64,000 nucleotides of DNA from Streptomyces sp. NBC_00078 (GCF_026343335.1 NZ_JAPELX010000001.1:2604001-2668000); one strand, 5' to 3'; counted from the first letter of the stretch, positions 34,510-44,341 are shown. Made by a program: numbers and translations. The notes: generated by a model from the sequence alone, not told the origin.

Positions 34510-35416
34510 GTGTCGACCATGCTACCCGGCGTGTGCGTTCGACCGGACCGGAGCCGGAACCGGGTCCCGCCGTCGCCAGGACCGAGCCCGCCAGGATCAG
34601 GGTGAAGGCCGCCGCGATGCCCGCCGTCAGTTCCTCGCCCAGGAACAGGGCTCCCGCCGCCACCGCCACGGCCGGGTTGACGTACGTGAAGACCGTCGCC
34701 CGGGTGGGGCCGACCTCCTTGATCAGTTCCAGGAACGCGACGAAGGCGAGTGCCGTGCAGATCGCGCCCAGGCCCACCAGCGCCACCAGCACCGGTGCCG
34801 ACGGCATCTCCGAGGGCCACGTCGCCCCCGCGGCCGGCGCGTAGACCAGTGCCGCCAGTGCCAGGCAGGGGGCCGTCAGCTGGAGGGTCGGGACGTCCTT
34901 GAGCCGGCGCGCCGCGATCAGGGGTGCCGTCGCGTAGCCCAGGACCGTGAGCATGACCTCGCCCAGGGAGCGGGCGTCTGCGCCGGTCAGGTGCGGGACG
35001 GTGAGGACTCCCACACCCACCAGGCCCAGCGCCAGACCCGTCATCCGCCGTACGCCCAGGCGCTCCGTGTCCCCGAAGAAGCGGGCCACGACCACGCCGA
35101 CGATCGGGACGCCCGCGATCAGCAGGCCGGCCGTCGAGCTGGACAGGTTCCTCTCCGCGTCCGTCAGCGTGAACCAGGGGCCGATGATCTCGATGCACGC
35201 GAAGGCCAGCATCGGTATCCAGTGCGTACGGACCGTGCGGAGCAGGCCGCCCTGCCGTATCGCGAAGGGAAGCAGCAGGACCGCGCCCAGGGCGCAGCGC
35301 GTGAACACCACCATGGACGGGGAGAGCGGGGCGTCCACCGCCACCTTGATCATCAGGTAGGGGATGCCCCAGACGACTCCCATGAGGGAGAACAGGAACC
35401 AGCCGCGTGCAGTCAT
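34469..35416 (-). CDS. EamA/DMT-family transporter
   Basis: 315 residues, ten membrane segments in two EamA repeats (start MTARGWFLFSLMGVVWG; second half LGAICTALAFVAFLELIKEV, FTYVNPAVAVAAGALFLGEE). Drug/metabolite exporter superfamily; the substrate is unknown. ATG at 35416. The last 41 bp coincide with the 5' end of rnpB. An AraC-type regulator stub ends 19 bp upstream, so the gene was probably once controlled by that regulator. Confidence 0.9.
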   Translation of the reverse strand: MTARGWFLFSLMGVVWGIPYLMIKVAVDAPLSPSMVVFTRCALGAVLLLPFAIRQGGLLRTVRTHWIPMLAFACIEIIGPWFTLTDAERNLSSSTAGLLIAGVPIVGVVVARFFGDTERLGVRRMTGLALGLVGVGVLTVPHLTGADARSLGEVMLTVLGYATAPLIAARRLKDVPTLQLTAPCLALAALVYAPAAGATWPSEMPSAPVLVALVGLGAICTALAFVAFLELIKEVGPTRATVFTYVNPAVAVAAGALFLGEELTAGIAAAFTLILAGSVLATAGPGSGSGPVERTRRVAWSTRQTSRADGRVESS

Positions 35417-35435
35417 GCGGAAACCATGCGCGCGC

Positions 35436-35549
35436 TCAGTACCCGCCGTCTTGAACGCTGTTGCGGTACGCCGCCGGAGTCACCCCCAGCACCCGGCGGA
35501 ACCAGCGGGTCAGGTGCGCCTGGTCCGCGAAGCCGACGAGGGAGGCCCC
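35436..35549 (-). pseudogene. AraC-family regulator, C-terminal stub
   Basis: About 38 codons ending at TGA 35436-35438 read GASLVGFADQAHLTRWFRRV then LGVTPAAYRN, the second helix-turn-helix and C-terminus of an AraC regulator. Homology stops near 35549 and the sequence beyond is unrelated. Truncated relic next to the DMT transporter start. Confidence 0.75.
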
Positions 35550-35892
35550 CGTGTGCCTTACTGGGTCATTTGTGAGAATCGCGCAACACGATGACTGTCA
35601 CGCACAGCTGCGCGGTGGCAGCTTCGCGAGCCCTCACCCGGCGACCGCGTCCTGTGCGGGTGGTGGTCACCGGGCGCAGTGGGCATCAGGCATTACCGGG
35701 GGAAGCTGGGCGCTGTCGTGCCTGCGCCCCGCACGGAGCGACCGGTGAGGATCGGGTGCGCGCGACGTGGGCCCTCGCCTTCGCGCAATCCTCTCCGGGA
35801 GCCAAGCGGCCGTGAGGGGGCCGCCCGTACCTGGCGATAATCCACAGCGGCGCGTTAGGTCGCTCCTCACAAGGCGGCGATCTCGCCGGCGG
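35550..35892. other. Non-coding stretch between the AraC stub and DUF302 gene
   Basis: About 340 bp with no supportable open frame, no clear repeats and no RNA motif that I recognise. It is the sequence that replaced the N-terminal part of the AraC gene, so a rearrangement endpoint lies near 35550. Confidence 0.4.
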
Positions 35893-36279
35893 TCAGGCGA
35901 GCGAGGCAAGGGCGGCGTCCAGGCGGGCAGCGGCCTCCTGTGCGACGGGCTGCAGGGCGGGCAGGCCGGTGAGAGTGACCATGGTGTTCGGGTCCAGTGC
36001 CTGGACGAGCGTGTGGTCGCCCTCTCGGCGTACGACGACGTTGCAGGGCAGCAGCAGACCGATGGCGCGGTCGGCTTCGATGGCGCGGTGGGCCAGGGAC
36101 GGGTTGCAGGCGCCGAGAATCAGGTAGTCCTCCATGTCGTGGCCGAGCTTGGCCTTGAGGGTGGCCGTGACGTCGATCTCGGTGAGGACGCCGAAGCCCT
36201 GGGCGGCGAGGGCTTCGCGTACGGCATCGACCGTGGTGGCGAAGTCGCTGGTCAGACTGACGGTGCGGTCGTAGCTCAC
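35893..36279 (-). CDS. DUF302-family protein
   Basis: 128 residues, whole length one DUF302 domain: FATTVDAVREALAAQGFGVL, LGHDMEDYLILGACNP, AHRAIEADRAIGLLLPCNVV. Function unproven; members often sit beside CsoR/CstR-type regulators. GTG at 36279 with AGGGGAG upstream. Divergent from the MMPL gene, with two CsoR-type operators between them, so both genes are probably repressed by the regulator at 38649. Confidence 0.9.
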   Translation of the reverse strand: MSYDRTVSLTSDFATTVDAVREALAAQGFGVLTEIDVTATLKAKLGHDMEDYLILGACNPSLAHRAIEADRAIGLLLPCNVVVRREGDHTLVQALDPNTMVTLTGLPALQPVAQEAAARLDAALASLA

Positions 36280-36321
36280 GGGTTTCTCCCCTGATGGGCA
36301 AGCATGCGAACACACTCAACA

Positions 36322-36337
36322 ATACCCCCCTGGGTAT
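36322..36337. promoter_or_regulatory. CsoR-type operator 1 (DUF302 side)
   Basis: ATACCCCCCTGGGTAT, dyad TACCC..GGGTA, 42 bp upstream of the DUF302 start. Same motif as 36366 and 38598. Confidence 0.7.
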
Positions 36338-36365
36338 CGTGTACGCTCGTCGCCGCAGACCAAAT

Positions 36366-36379
36366 TACCCCCCGGGGTA
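36366..36379. promoter_or_regulatory. CsoR-type operator 2 (MMPL side)
   Basis: TACCCCCCGGGGTA, perfect palindrome, 15 bp before the MMPL start and directly upstream of its AGGAGG ribosome binding site. Confidence 0.75.
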
Positions 36380-36394
36380 TCTCAGGAGGATTCC

Positions 36395-38551
36395 ATGACG
36401 AGCGTCGACCACGCCCCGAAGACCGGAGCCCCGCCTTTCCCACCCTCCCGACCCGGCCCGCTGGGGCGCCTCGGCGACTGGACAGCGAGCCGCTTCAGGA
36501 CCGTCCTGGTGGGGTGGGTGATCGTGGTCGCCGTGCTCGGTGTCTTCGCGCCGCAGGTGACCACCGCACTGTCCGGTGCGGGCTGGCAGAGCAACGGATC
36601 GGAGTCCGTCGCGGTCCGGGAGCTGGCCCAGCAGCACTTCGGCGGCACCGGCTCCACCGCGATCCAGGTCGTCGTCCACGCCGACCGGCCGGTCACCGAC
36701 CCCGCCGTGCGGACCGTGCTCGCCAAGGCGACCGGGCTGCTGACCGCCGACGACCGGATCTCCGAGGTCGTCCAGCCCCGGGCCGGGGCGACGATCAGCC
36801 GGGACGGCAGGACCGCCGTGCTGCTGGGCGGCGCCAAGGCCAACCCGGACGACATGGTGCGGGCCTCCGACGACCTCAAGGATCCGCTGCGCGCGCTGTC
36901 CACCGACGGCATCGACGTGCGGGCCACTGGGGCGTCCGTCCTGTGGAGCGACTTCAACACCGCCAACCTGGATGCGATGATCAAGGCCGAGATTCTGTCC
37001 TGGCCGGTCATCCTGGTCGTCCTGGTGATCGCCTTCGGCTCGCTCGTCGCCGCCGGCCTTCCCCTGCTGCTCACCATGGCCGGGCTGGCCGCCTCCGTGG
37101 GCTCGTTGGTCCTGATCAGCCATGTCACGCCGATCTCCATCTGGGCCATGGACTTCGCCCTGATGTTCGCCCTGGCGCTCGGTATCGACTACGCGCTCTT
37201 CCTGGTCATCCGCTTCCGCGGCGCCCTCGCCCGCCACGGCGACCCACGCCGCGCGGTGCAGGAGACCATGGACACCGCGGGCAAGGCCGTCCTGCTGTCC
37301 GGACTGACCGTGCTCGTCAGCCTGTCCGCCGTGATGCTCGTGCCCGCCCCGGCGGTCCGCACCATGGCCGTTGGCATCATGCTCTCCGTCGTCTTCGTGC
37401 TCGCCGCGACTCTGACTCTGCTGCCCGCCGTCCTCGGCAGGCTGGGCCCGCGCATCAACAAGCTCGCCCTGCCCCGGACCCGCACCGACCAGGTCGTCTC
37501 CCCCCGCTTCGGCGCCTGGGGCGAGCAGCTGTGGCGTCACCCGCTGCGCTACGGGGTCCCCGCGGTGCTGGTCCTGGTCGCGCTCGCTGTCCCGGTGTTC
37601 GGGCTGAAGACCGCGATGCCGTCCATCACCGTCGTCCCCGCCTCCGACAGCTCACGGCAGGGCTACGAGATGGTGCAGCAGGCCCTCGGTAAGGGCGCCC
37701 CCGGCATGCTCCAGATCGTCACGCCCACCGCCCAGGCACCGGCCACGGCCCGCACCCTCGCCTCCACCGACGGCATCGCCGCCGTCCTGCCCGCCCAGCC
37801 GGCCGCCGACGGCTCGCGCTGGAGCCTGATCCAGGCCATGCCGTCGGTCGACCCCTCCGACGCGTCACTGACAAATACCGTCAAGACCCTCCGGGCCGAA
37901 CTCCCGAGCCAGGCGTCGGTCGGCGGCGCGGCCGTGGAGAACATCGACCTCAAGCAGGCCCTGGACGACAAGGCCCCGCTGGTCATCGGCGTCATCCTGG
38001 CCCTCGGCTTCGTCCTGCTGCTCATCGCCCTCCAGGCCCCGCTGATCGCGGCCCTCGGGGTGCTCACCAATCTCCTCGCCACCGCCGCCGCCTTCGGCGT
38101 CGCCCGGCTGATCTTCCAGGACGGCCACGGCTCCGGGCTGCTCGGCTTCGACCCGCAGGGATTCCTGGACGGCTGGGGTCCGGTCTTCTTCTTCGCGATG
38201 ATCTTCGCCATCGCCATGGACTACACCGTCTTCCTGCTCTCCTCCGCCAAGGAGCACTTCGAGCGCACGGGCGACCCCCGTAAGGCCATGACCGCCGCCC
38301 TCGCGCACTCCGGCCGCGTCATCTTCGCGGCAGCGGGCGTCATGGTCGCCGTCTTCTTCACCTTCGCCCTCGCCGAGCCGCTCCCGCCCAAGGAGATGGG
38401 CATCGTCCTCGGCACCGCCGTTCTCCTCGACGCCTTCCTCATCCGACTCGTTCTGCTCCCCGCCCTGCTCCGCGTCACCGGCCGTGCCGCGTGGTGGAGC
38501 CCCGCGTGGCTGCGCAGGGTCCTGCCCGACATCCGCTTCTCCCACGACTGA
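36395..38551 (+). CDS. MMPL/RND-superfamily membrane transporter
   Basis: 718 residues, two repeats each with one TM, a periplasmic domain (about 60-195 and 395-520) and a block of five or six TMs. The Asp-Tyr pairs of the proton relay are present in both halves (LGIDYALFLVIRFR and AMDYTVFLLSS). MMPL proteins export lipids, polyketides or haem-related compounds in actinobacteria; the substrate here is unknown. ATG at 36395 with AGGAGG 7 nt upstream. Preceded by a perfect CsoR-type operator and followed by the regulator gene, so export is induced by metal or sulfane-sulfur stress (inference). Confidence 0.93.
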   Translation: MTSVDHAPKTGAPPFPPSRPGPLGRLGDWTASRFRTVLVGWVIVVAVLGVFAPQVTTALSGAGWQSNGSESVAVRELAQQHFGGTGSTAIQVVVHADRPVTDPAVRTVLAKATGLLTADDRISEVVQPRAGATISRDGRTAVLLGGAKANPDDMVRASDDLKDPLRALSTDGIDVRATGASVLWSDFNTANLDAMIKAEILSWPVILVVLVIAFGSLVAAGLPLLLTMAGLAASVGSLVLISHVTPISIWAMDFALMFALALGIDYALFLVIRFRGALARHGDPRRAVQETMDTAGKAVLLSGLTVLVSLSAVMLVPAPAVRTMAVGIMLSVVFVLAATLTLLPAVLGRLGPRINKLALPRTRTDQVVSPRFGAWGEQLWRHPLRYGVPAVLVLVALAVPVFGLKTAMPSITVVPASDSSRQGYEMVQQALGKGAPGMLQIVTPTAQAPATARTLASTDGIAAVLPAQPAADGSRWSLIQAMPSVDPSDASLTNTVKTLRAELPSQASVGGAAVENIDLKQALDDKAPLVIGVILALGFVLLLIALQAPLIAALGVLTNLLATAAAFGVARLIFQDGHGSGLLGFDPQGFLDGWGPVFFFAMIFAIAMDYTVFLLSSAKEHFERTGDPRKAMTAALAHSGRVIFAAAGVMVAVFFTFALAEPLPPKEMGIVLGTAVLLDAFLIRLVLLPALLRVTGRAAWWSPAWLRRVLPDIRFSHD

Positions 38552-38597
38552 CCGCCCCCTGCCCTGGTGGCCTCCGGCCCCGCGCCGGGGTCACCGA

Positions 38598-38611
38598 TAC
38601 CCCAGGGGGTA
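38598..38611. promoter_or_regulatory. CsoR-type operator 3 (autoregulatory)
   Basis: TACCCCAGGGGGTA, palindrome, 38 bp upstream of the regulator start. Third copy of the motif in 2.3 kb. Confidence 0.72.
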
Positions 38612-38627
38612 CGATCGACCGTAATAA

Positions 38628-38915
<288 letters not shown>

Positions 38916-38929
38916 CACACCTCGGCCGC

Positions 38930-41081
38930 GCACCACGACCATCAGTTCGTCCGTGGAGGACCAGGCGCCGAACTTGCGGCTGTCGGAGGCGCACGCAGTG
39001 CCGGTACCCCACCACATCTCATCCCGGACGGCGAAGGTGGCGTTCACCAGCTTCCGCAGGGCCGCGCGCATGTTGGCGCGGTTGACGAACAGGTGCCGCA
39101 CCCGCCGCAGCGTCGCCTCCGACTCGCCGTGCTTGCCGGTCACCGCGACCCGCTTGATCCCCATGTTCGTGCCCAGACCGAACAGGACCAGCAGCAGCCG
39201 GCGCCGCAACACGTCCTTGGACAGATTCTCTCTGGTGGCGACCGAGGCGAACTCGGCGATGAAGTCCGTGTCGAACTCGGCGTACTTCAAGATGTCCAGC
39301 AGGTCGATGGTGCCCCAGCGCCGCTCGATCTCGCCCTTGACCGCCACCAGGCTCTCGGGCTCCTCCTGCTTGCCGCGCGGGGAGACGCGAATCCACGGCT
39401 CGCCGTGTTTCTTGACGATCGCCACCCCGCCCGTCGTGCCCTCCGCCAGCGCCCGCTCGAAGCGGTCCAGCGAGGTACGGAGCTTGCCTTGCAGAGCGGC
39501 GATGAACTCCCTGGCGTCCTGCGGCTGGCCCAGCGCGGCGTAGTGCACGTCCCGGTTGTCCTCGAAATCCGCCGGCAGCTCATCCTCCGGGTTACGCCAC
39601 CGGTTCGCCCCAACCACCCAGATCTCCCGGCGCCGCACCGCGTCCCGCAAAGCGACCAGCACGCACAGCTCGTACGGGATCCGCTCGACACGACCCTTCT
39701 CGTCCACCACCGCCGCCCGCCACTGCTCGGGCACCACCCCCGCCAGCGGCACACTCTCCGCCGGATCGAAGAACGCCCCCTCCTTCAGCGGCTGCTCCAG
39801 GTACCGCTGGAGCAGATCGATCGCGTCCATCACCGGCCGGTAGGCCGTGTTGTTGCACTTCAGCTCCAACGCGCCCAGCAGCGGCTAGAGCATCCGGCGC
39901 CAGTGCGCCGAGTACGACGACCGCAGCACCGTACGGACCCTCGCCTTGTAGCGGGCCTCGTTCGCCGCGGCCTCCGCCGCCAGTGCCTTCAGCGTCTTCT
40001 CCCCGCCGACCACCGGATAGATCACCCGCCGCACCGTGCCGGACGGCTCCGACAGCGCCGCCTCCGCGACCCGCAGCAGCATCCCCTCCTTGCCCCGGAC
40101 CTTCTTCAGCTCGGCGTTCAGCTCCTTGTCGACCTTCCGCTCCGCCCGGGTGTTGATCTTCAGCACCAGCTGGATGAACAGGTCCACCAGCGAATCGGTG
40201 ATCTCCGTCTGCCGCACATGACACAACGCAGCCAGCAGCGTCAGCCGCCGCGGCGGCTTCATCAGCTCCAGGTTCGCCGGGTACTCCTTCGCCGCCCGCG
40301 CCCGCCACGCGTCCACCACCTTCTCCGACACGTCCGCGAACAAGTCCGCGGGCAACTACAACCGCCGCACCCGGTTCAGCTTGTTCACCTCCGCCAGCAG
40401 ACTCTCCAGCCCCGGCGCCCCCGGGTCGGCCTTCAATTCGGCGAAGTGCGACCGCCCGCCGCCCGACACCGCACCCTCACCGTCCACTCCCTCGCCCGTC
40501 TCCTCCCCGCTGCCGGCGACCAGATCTTCCAGGCGCGAGCGCGTCGCGTGCGAGATCCGCTCCACCCGGCTGCGGCAGAACTGGGCCTCGAAGTCCGTGA
40601 CCGCCTTGCCCACCAGCCGCCCGACCCGCCCCGGGGCCGGCGGCTCGATACGGTCGTTACGGCACCGGGCCACCACCGCCTCTGCCAGCCGCTCCCGCGA
40701 CAGCTCCACCGGACACAGCTCGGCGGCAAGCCACTCGGCCAGCCGCTCCTGGTCCTCCTCGGTGTTCGCCCTGAACCCGTACGCCTCCCGGATCTCCTTG
40801 CGGTGCCGCTTGATCCGGTCGCCCTGCCAGTCGTAGTCCGCCCACGCCCCGGCGGGAACCTTCACCTGCTGGGCCACGTACTCCACCGCCGCCGCGGGCA
40901 TCTCCCTGGCGGACTCCGGGAACCGGGCCTCCACCTCGAAAAACTTCAGCAACAGCGCGAAGCCCAACCGGGTCGCCCCGGACTTGTTCCGCACCTTCTT
41001 CATGTCGTCTTCGAGCAGCGTCCAGACCTCGATCAGGTCTTCCGGCTCCCAGTCCTGCCGCACCCATGCTCCCTCGCCCAA
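38930..41081 (-). pseudogene. Tn3-family transposase (TnpA) remnant with two in-frame TAG codons
   Basis: One continuous minus frame carries TnpA homology: N-terminal VRQDWEPEDLIEVWTLLEDD, GATRLGFALLLKFFEVEARF; middle LPADLFADVSEKVVDAWRA, YRPVMDAIDLLQRYLE; catalytic part DVLRRRLLLVLFGLGTNMGI and CASDSRKFGAWSS. The frame is broken by TAG at 40356-40358 and TAG at 39885-39887, with normal TnpA sequence resuming directly after each. The last third, including the final catalytic residues, is missing beyond about 38940, where the sequence meets csoR. No terminal inverted repeats or resolvase were found. Dead element. Confidence 0.88.
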
Positions 41082-41241
41082 CCAGTTGGATCACCACAGG
41101 GTGGCGAGGCGGAGCCGGAGAGAAGATCAGAAGAGCACAACTGTGGCCGGAAGGTTACTGAGCGCTACACGCCACCTGGCGGTAGCTATACGAGAACAGG
41201 GCCGATTACGCAGGCGATTGCGCAGCCGATTGCACCAGCGG

Positions 41242-42693
41242 TCAGGCAGGCGCGAAGCGCACGGTGGCTGCTTCCGGGTCGGCCTGCGTGAGCCGGACCC
41301 GCAGGCGCTCGCCCAGGGGCAGGTGCTCGCCCTCGATCCGGCCGATGATCGCCGGAGACTCCAACTGGACTTTCCCCACCGTGAGTTGACGGCCCGCGGG
41401 CTGGCGCTCCTCGACCTCCACCACGTACCCGTCGAAGACTTCGCCCACCCGGTCCTTGAGCAGCACCGCCTCCACGATGTCCACGCACGCGCGCTCCACC
41501 GCGCCCGCGAGCCGGCTGCCGTCGGCCATCTCCTTCGGCAACACGCCCAGCGCCGCGAGCACCCAGTCCGCAGGGGGCTCGCCGGCCACGGTCGCGAGGC
41601 AGATCTCGGCCGCGTAGCGGTCGGCGAGCCGCCTCAACGGCGCCGTGCAGTGGGCATAGGGGGCGGCGACCGCGGCGTGCGTGGTGATCGGCGGAAGGGC
41701 CCCGTCCCGGAAGACGGTGTAGCCCGCGCCGCGCAGCAGAGTCGTGCACTCCTGGAGAAACGCCGCGTGCCGCGGTCGGTGCGGGTCGAGGGAACGGATC
41801 AGCTGGGCGTACGAGACATGGTGCGGCCACTCGATGTGCAGCGCCTGCGCGGTACGGCGCAGACGGCCGACGGCGCCGTCCGGGGCGGCAGGAAGGGTGC
41901 GCAGCACGCCCGTGCCACCCGCCAGCATCAGATCCGCGGCCGCCATCCCGGTCAGCAGGGAGATCTGCGCGTTCCATCCCTCGGCGGGCAGCGGCGCCCG
42001 GTAGGCGAGCTCGTACGCGTGGTTTCGCTCGACGATCTCCTGCTCGGGCACGTTCAGCGAGATCCCGCCCCGCTCCGCCTCCAGCCGCTGCCGCGCCTGC
42101 CCGATCTCCGCCAGCAGCGCGAGCGGCTCCTCGGCCGTCCTCCGGTCGATCTGCCGCTGTACGCCGGTGTAGTCGAGCTTGGCCCGGCTGCGGACGAGGG
42201 CACGACGGACGTCGACGGCGCCGGTGCGGCCTTCCGCGTCGAGGTCGATCGTCCAGAGCACCGCCGGTCGGACCTGGTCCGGGAGGAGGCTGGCGGCGCC
42301 CTCGCTGAGCGGCGCGGGATGCAGCGGGATCTTCTCGTCCGGGAAGTACAGCGTGGCCACCCGCCGGTGGGCCTCCGCGTCCAGCGGCGCTCCCGGCGCG
42401 ACGAACGCGGCGACGTCCGCGATGGCGTAACGGACGCGGTAGCCGGTGCCGTCCCGTCGGGACAGGTGCATCGCCTGGTCGAGATCGGTCGATGCCGGCG
42501 GGTCGATGGTGAAGAAGGGGATGTCCGTGGCGTCGTACGACGGAAGGACGGGGGCCTTCGCGGCCCGCTCGGCCTCGGCGAGCACCTCGGGCGGAAAGCT
42601 CTCCGGGACGCCGAGTCCGGAACGCAGTGCGGTGAGGGCCGCCCGGAGGGGGGCTTCGGGGGCGCCGGTCACGCGGATGTGGCGGCGGGGCAT
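41242..42693 (-). CDS. RNB-domain (RNase II/R family) exoribonuclease
   Basis: 483 residues. RNB catalytic domain: FFTIDPPASTDLDQAMHL with the metal-binding Asp cluster, YAIADVAAFV, FPDEKIPLHPAPLSEGAASL, and the RNA-binding segment YAHCTAPLRRLADRYAAE. Degrades single-stranded RNA 3'-5'. It lacks the N-terminal cold-shock domains of RNase II, a short form common in actinobacteria. The ATG at 42693 is chosen because homology begins there; there is no ribosome binding site and TACGCT ends 7 nt before it, consistent with a leaderless transcript. Divergent from yaaA. Confidence 0.9.
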   Translation of the reverse strand: MPRRHIRVTGAPEAPLRAALTALRSGLGVPESFPPEVLAEAERAAKAPVLPSYDATDIPFFTIDPPASTDLDQAMHLSRRDGTGYRVRYAIADVAAFVAPGAPLDAEAHRRVATLYFPDEKIPLHPAPLSEGAASLLPDQVRPAVLWTIDLDAEGRTGAVDVRRALVRSRAKLDYTGVQRQIDRRTAEEPLALLAEIGQARQRLEAERGGISLNVPEQEIVERNHAYELAYRAPLPAEGWNAQISLLTGMAAADLMLAGGTGVLRTLPAAPDGAVGRLRRTAQALHIEWPHHVSYAQLIRSLDPHRPRHAAFLQECTTLLRGAGYTVFRDGALPPITTHAAVAAPYAHCTAPLRRLADRYAAEICLATVAGEPPADWVLAALGVLPKEMADGSRLAGAVERACVDIVEAVLLKDRVGEVFDGYVVEVEERQPAGRQLTVGKVQLESPAIIGRIEGEHLPLGERLRVRLTQADPEAATVRFAPA

Positions 42694-42769
42694 GTAGCGA
42701 GCGTAGGGCCGTGGCCGCCTCGGGGCACGCCGTACGCTGTCGCAGAGCTCAAACAGAAGGAGATCTTCC

Positions 42770-43552
42770 GTGCTGGTCCTGCTGCCTCCCTCCGAAGGCA
42801 AGGCGACCTCCGGCCGAGGCGCCCCGCTGAAACTGGAGTCGCTGTCCCTGCCCGGACTGACCCCCGCCCGTGAGGCCGTGCTCGGCGAGCTGGTCGACCT
42901 GTGTGCCGGGGACGAGGAGAAGGCGCGCGAGGTGCTCGGGCTGAGCGAGGGGCTGCGGGGCGAGGTGGCGAAGAACGCCGGACTGCCGACGGCCGGGGCC
43001 CGGCCCGCGGGGGAGATCTACACGGGTGTGCTGTACGACAACCTCGACCTGGCCTCCCTGGACGCTGCCGCGAAGAGGCGTGCCACCCGGTCCTTGCTCG
43101 TCTTCTCCGGACTGTGGGGTGCCGTCCGGGTGACCGACAGGATCCCCTCCTACCGCTGCTCGATGGGTGTGAAGCTGCCGGGGCTCGGGGCGCTGGGCTC
43201 CCACTGGCGGACGGCGATGGCGGACGCGCTGCCCGAGGCCGCCGGGGACGGGCTGGTGCTGGATCTGCGCTCCTCCGCGTACACGGCCGCGTGGAAGCCG
43301 AAGGGCGAGGTCGCCGGACGGACGGCGAGCGTACGGGTGCTGCACGCGCCGACCCGCAAGGTGGTCAGCCACTTCAACAAGGCGACCAAGGGGCGGATCG
43401 TACGGAGTCTGCTGACGGCGGGCGCGGCGCCCAAGGGGCCGGCCGCGTTGGTGGAGGCGCTGCGGGACCTCGGTCATGTGGTGGAGGTGGAGCCGCCGAA
43501 GGGGGCCGGGAAGGCCTGGACGCTGGATGTCCTGGTGGACGAGGTTCACTGA
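42770..43552 (+). CDS. yaaA: YaaA-family peroxide stress protein (UPF0246/DUF328)
   Basis: 260 residues, full-length YaaA: MLVLLPPSEGKATSGRGAPL, YTGVLYDNLDLASL, FSGLWGAVRVTDRIPSYRCS, and VVSHFNKATKGRIVR. In E. coli YaaA lowers free iron after peroxide stress and has a DNA-binding helix-hairpin-helix. GTG at 42770 with GAAGGAGA upstream. Stands alone between RNB and eda. Confidence 0.93.
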   Translation: MLVLLPPSEGKATSGRGAPLKLESLSLPGLTPAREAVLGELVDLCAGDEEKAREVLGLSEGLRGEVAKNAGLPTAGARPAGEIYTGVLYDNLDLASLDAAAKRRATRSLLVFSGLWGAVRVTDRIPSYRCSMGVKLPGLGALGSHWRTAMADALPEAAGDGLVLDLRSSAYTAAWKPKGEVAGRTASVRVLHAPTRKVVSHFNKATKGRIVRSLLTAGAAPKGPAALVEALRDLGHVVEVEPPKGAGKAWTLDVLVDEVH

Positions 43553-43575
43553 TACATCCGCACGGACCTCCACTG

Positions 43576-43635
43576 AGACGTCCCGTCAGACGTCCTATCA
43601 AGCGTCCGATCAGGCGTCCGACGAGACGTCACCGG
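43576..43635. repeat. 12-bp imperfect tandem repeat, five copies
   Basis: Head-to-tail units AGACGTCCCGTC, AGACGTCCTATC, AAGCGTCCGATC, AGGCGTCCGACG, AGACGTCACCGG in the yaaA-eda spacer, 24 bp after the yaaA stop. Consensus ARRCGTCCNRTC. Non-coding. Confidence 0.75.
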
Positions 43636-43660
43636 CACCCACGCCTGGGCGGCCATCGTT

Positions 43661-43692
43661 GCAGCATGCGCAATGAGCTTTGCGCATGCTGC
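43661..43692. promoter_or_regulatory. Perfect 13-bp inverted repeat upstream of eda
   Basis: GCAGCATGCGCAA (43661-43673) and TTGCGCATGCTGC (43680-43692) around TGAGCT, ending 22 bp before the eda ATG. The position overlaps where a promoter must lie if eda is leaderless (AGTATG at 43704), so an operator is likely; ATGCGCAA/TTGCGCAT arms resemble Lrp/AsnC-type sites. It could also act as the yaaA terminator. Confidence 0.55.
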
Positions 43693-43714
43693 GTCACCTG
43701 GGCAGTATGGCGCC

Positions 43715-44341
43715 ATGCCCACCTCGCTGCTGGATCTCGCCCCCGTCGTGCCCGTCGTCGTCCTCGATGACGACGCCGACGCCGTACCGCTCGCGCGGGC
43801 GCTGGTCGCCGGTGGGCTGCCGGCGATCGAGGTGACGTTGCGGACGCCGGCCGCGCTGGAGGCGATCCGCGCGGTCGCCCGTGCGGTGCCGGACGCGGTG
43901 GTCGGGGCGGGCACCGTGATCACGCCGGAGCAGGTGAAGGAGTCGGTGGCCGCCGGGGCGCGCTTCCTGGTCAGCCCGGGCTGGACGGACATGCTTCTGG
44001 AAGCCATGCGGGCGTCCGGGGTGCCGTTCCTGCCGGGGGTGTCGACCACGTCGGAAGTGGTGGCACTGCTGGAGCGCGGGGTGCGGGAGATGAAGTTCTT
44101 CCCGGCGCAGGCGGCGGGCGGGACGGCGTACCTGAAGTCCCTCGCGGGGCCCCTGCCGCAGGCGCGGTTCTGTCCGACGGGCGGGATCGGTGCCGCGAAC
44201 GCACCCGAGTACCTCAGCCTGCCCAACGTCGGCTGTGTGGGCGGAACCTGGATGATCCCCGCGGACGCCGTCGCCGCCAAGGACTGGGGGCGGATCGAGA
44301 CGCTGGCCCGGGAGGCGGCGGGGCTCGGGCCGCGCGGCTGA
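43715..44341 (+). CDS. eda: KDPG/KHG aldolase (bifunctional 4-hydroxy-2-oxoglutarate / KDPG aldolase)
   Basis: 208 residues, class I aldolase barrel: VPVVVLDDDADAVPLARALV, GLPAIEVTLRTPAALEAI with the proton-relay Glu, GAGTVITPEQV, FPAQAAGGTAYLKSLAGPLP with the Lys that forms the Schiff base, and FCPTGGIGAANAPEYL. Splits 2-keto-3-deoxy-6-phosphogluconate into pyruvate and glyceraldehyde-3-phosphate. The ATG at 43715 fits the homology start; earlier in-frame starts run into the upstream inverted repeat. No ribosome binding site, so possibly leaderless. Confidence 0.94.
   Translation: MPTSLLDLAPVVPVVVLDDDADAVPLARALVAGGLPAIEVTLRTPAALEAIRAVARAVPDAVVGAGTVITPEQVKESVAAGARFLVSPGWTDMLLEAMRASGVPFLPGVSTTSEVVALLERGVREMKFFPAQAAGGTAYLKSLAGPLPQARFCPTGGIGAANAPEYLSLPNVGCVGGTWMIPADAVAAKDWGRIETLAREAAGLGPRG

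Noticed and set aside
41082..41241. Terminal inverted repeat of the Tn3 element upstream of tnpA
   Set aside because: No GGGG-type 38-bp Tn3 end could be matched here or near csoR, so no transposon boundary is claimed.
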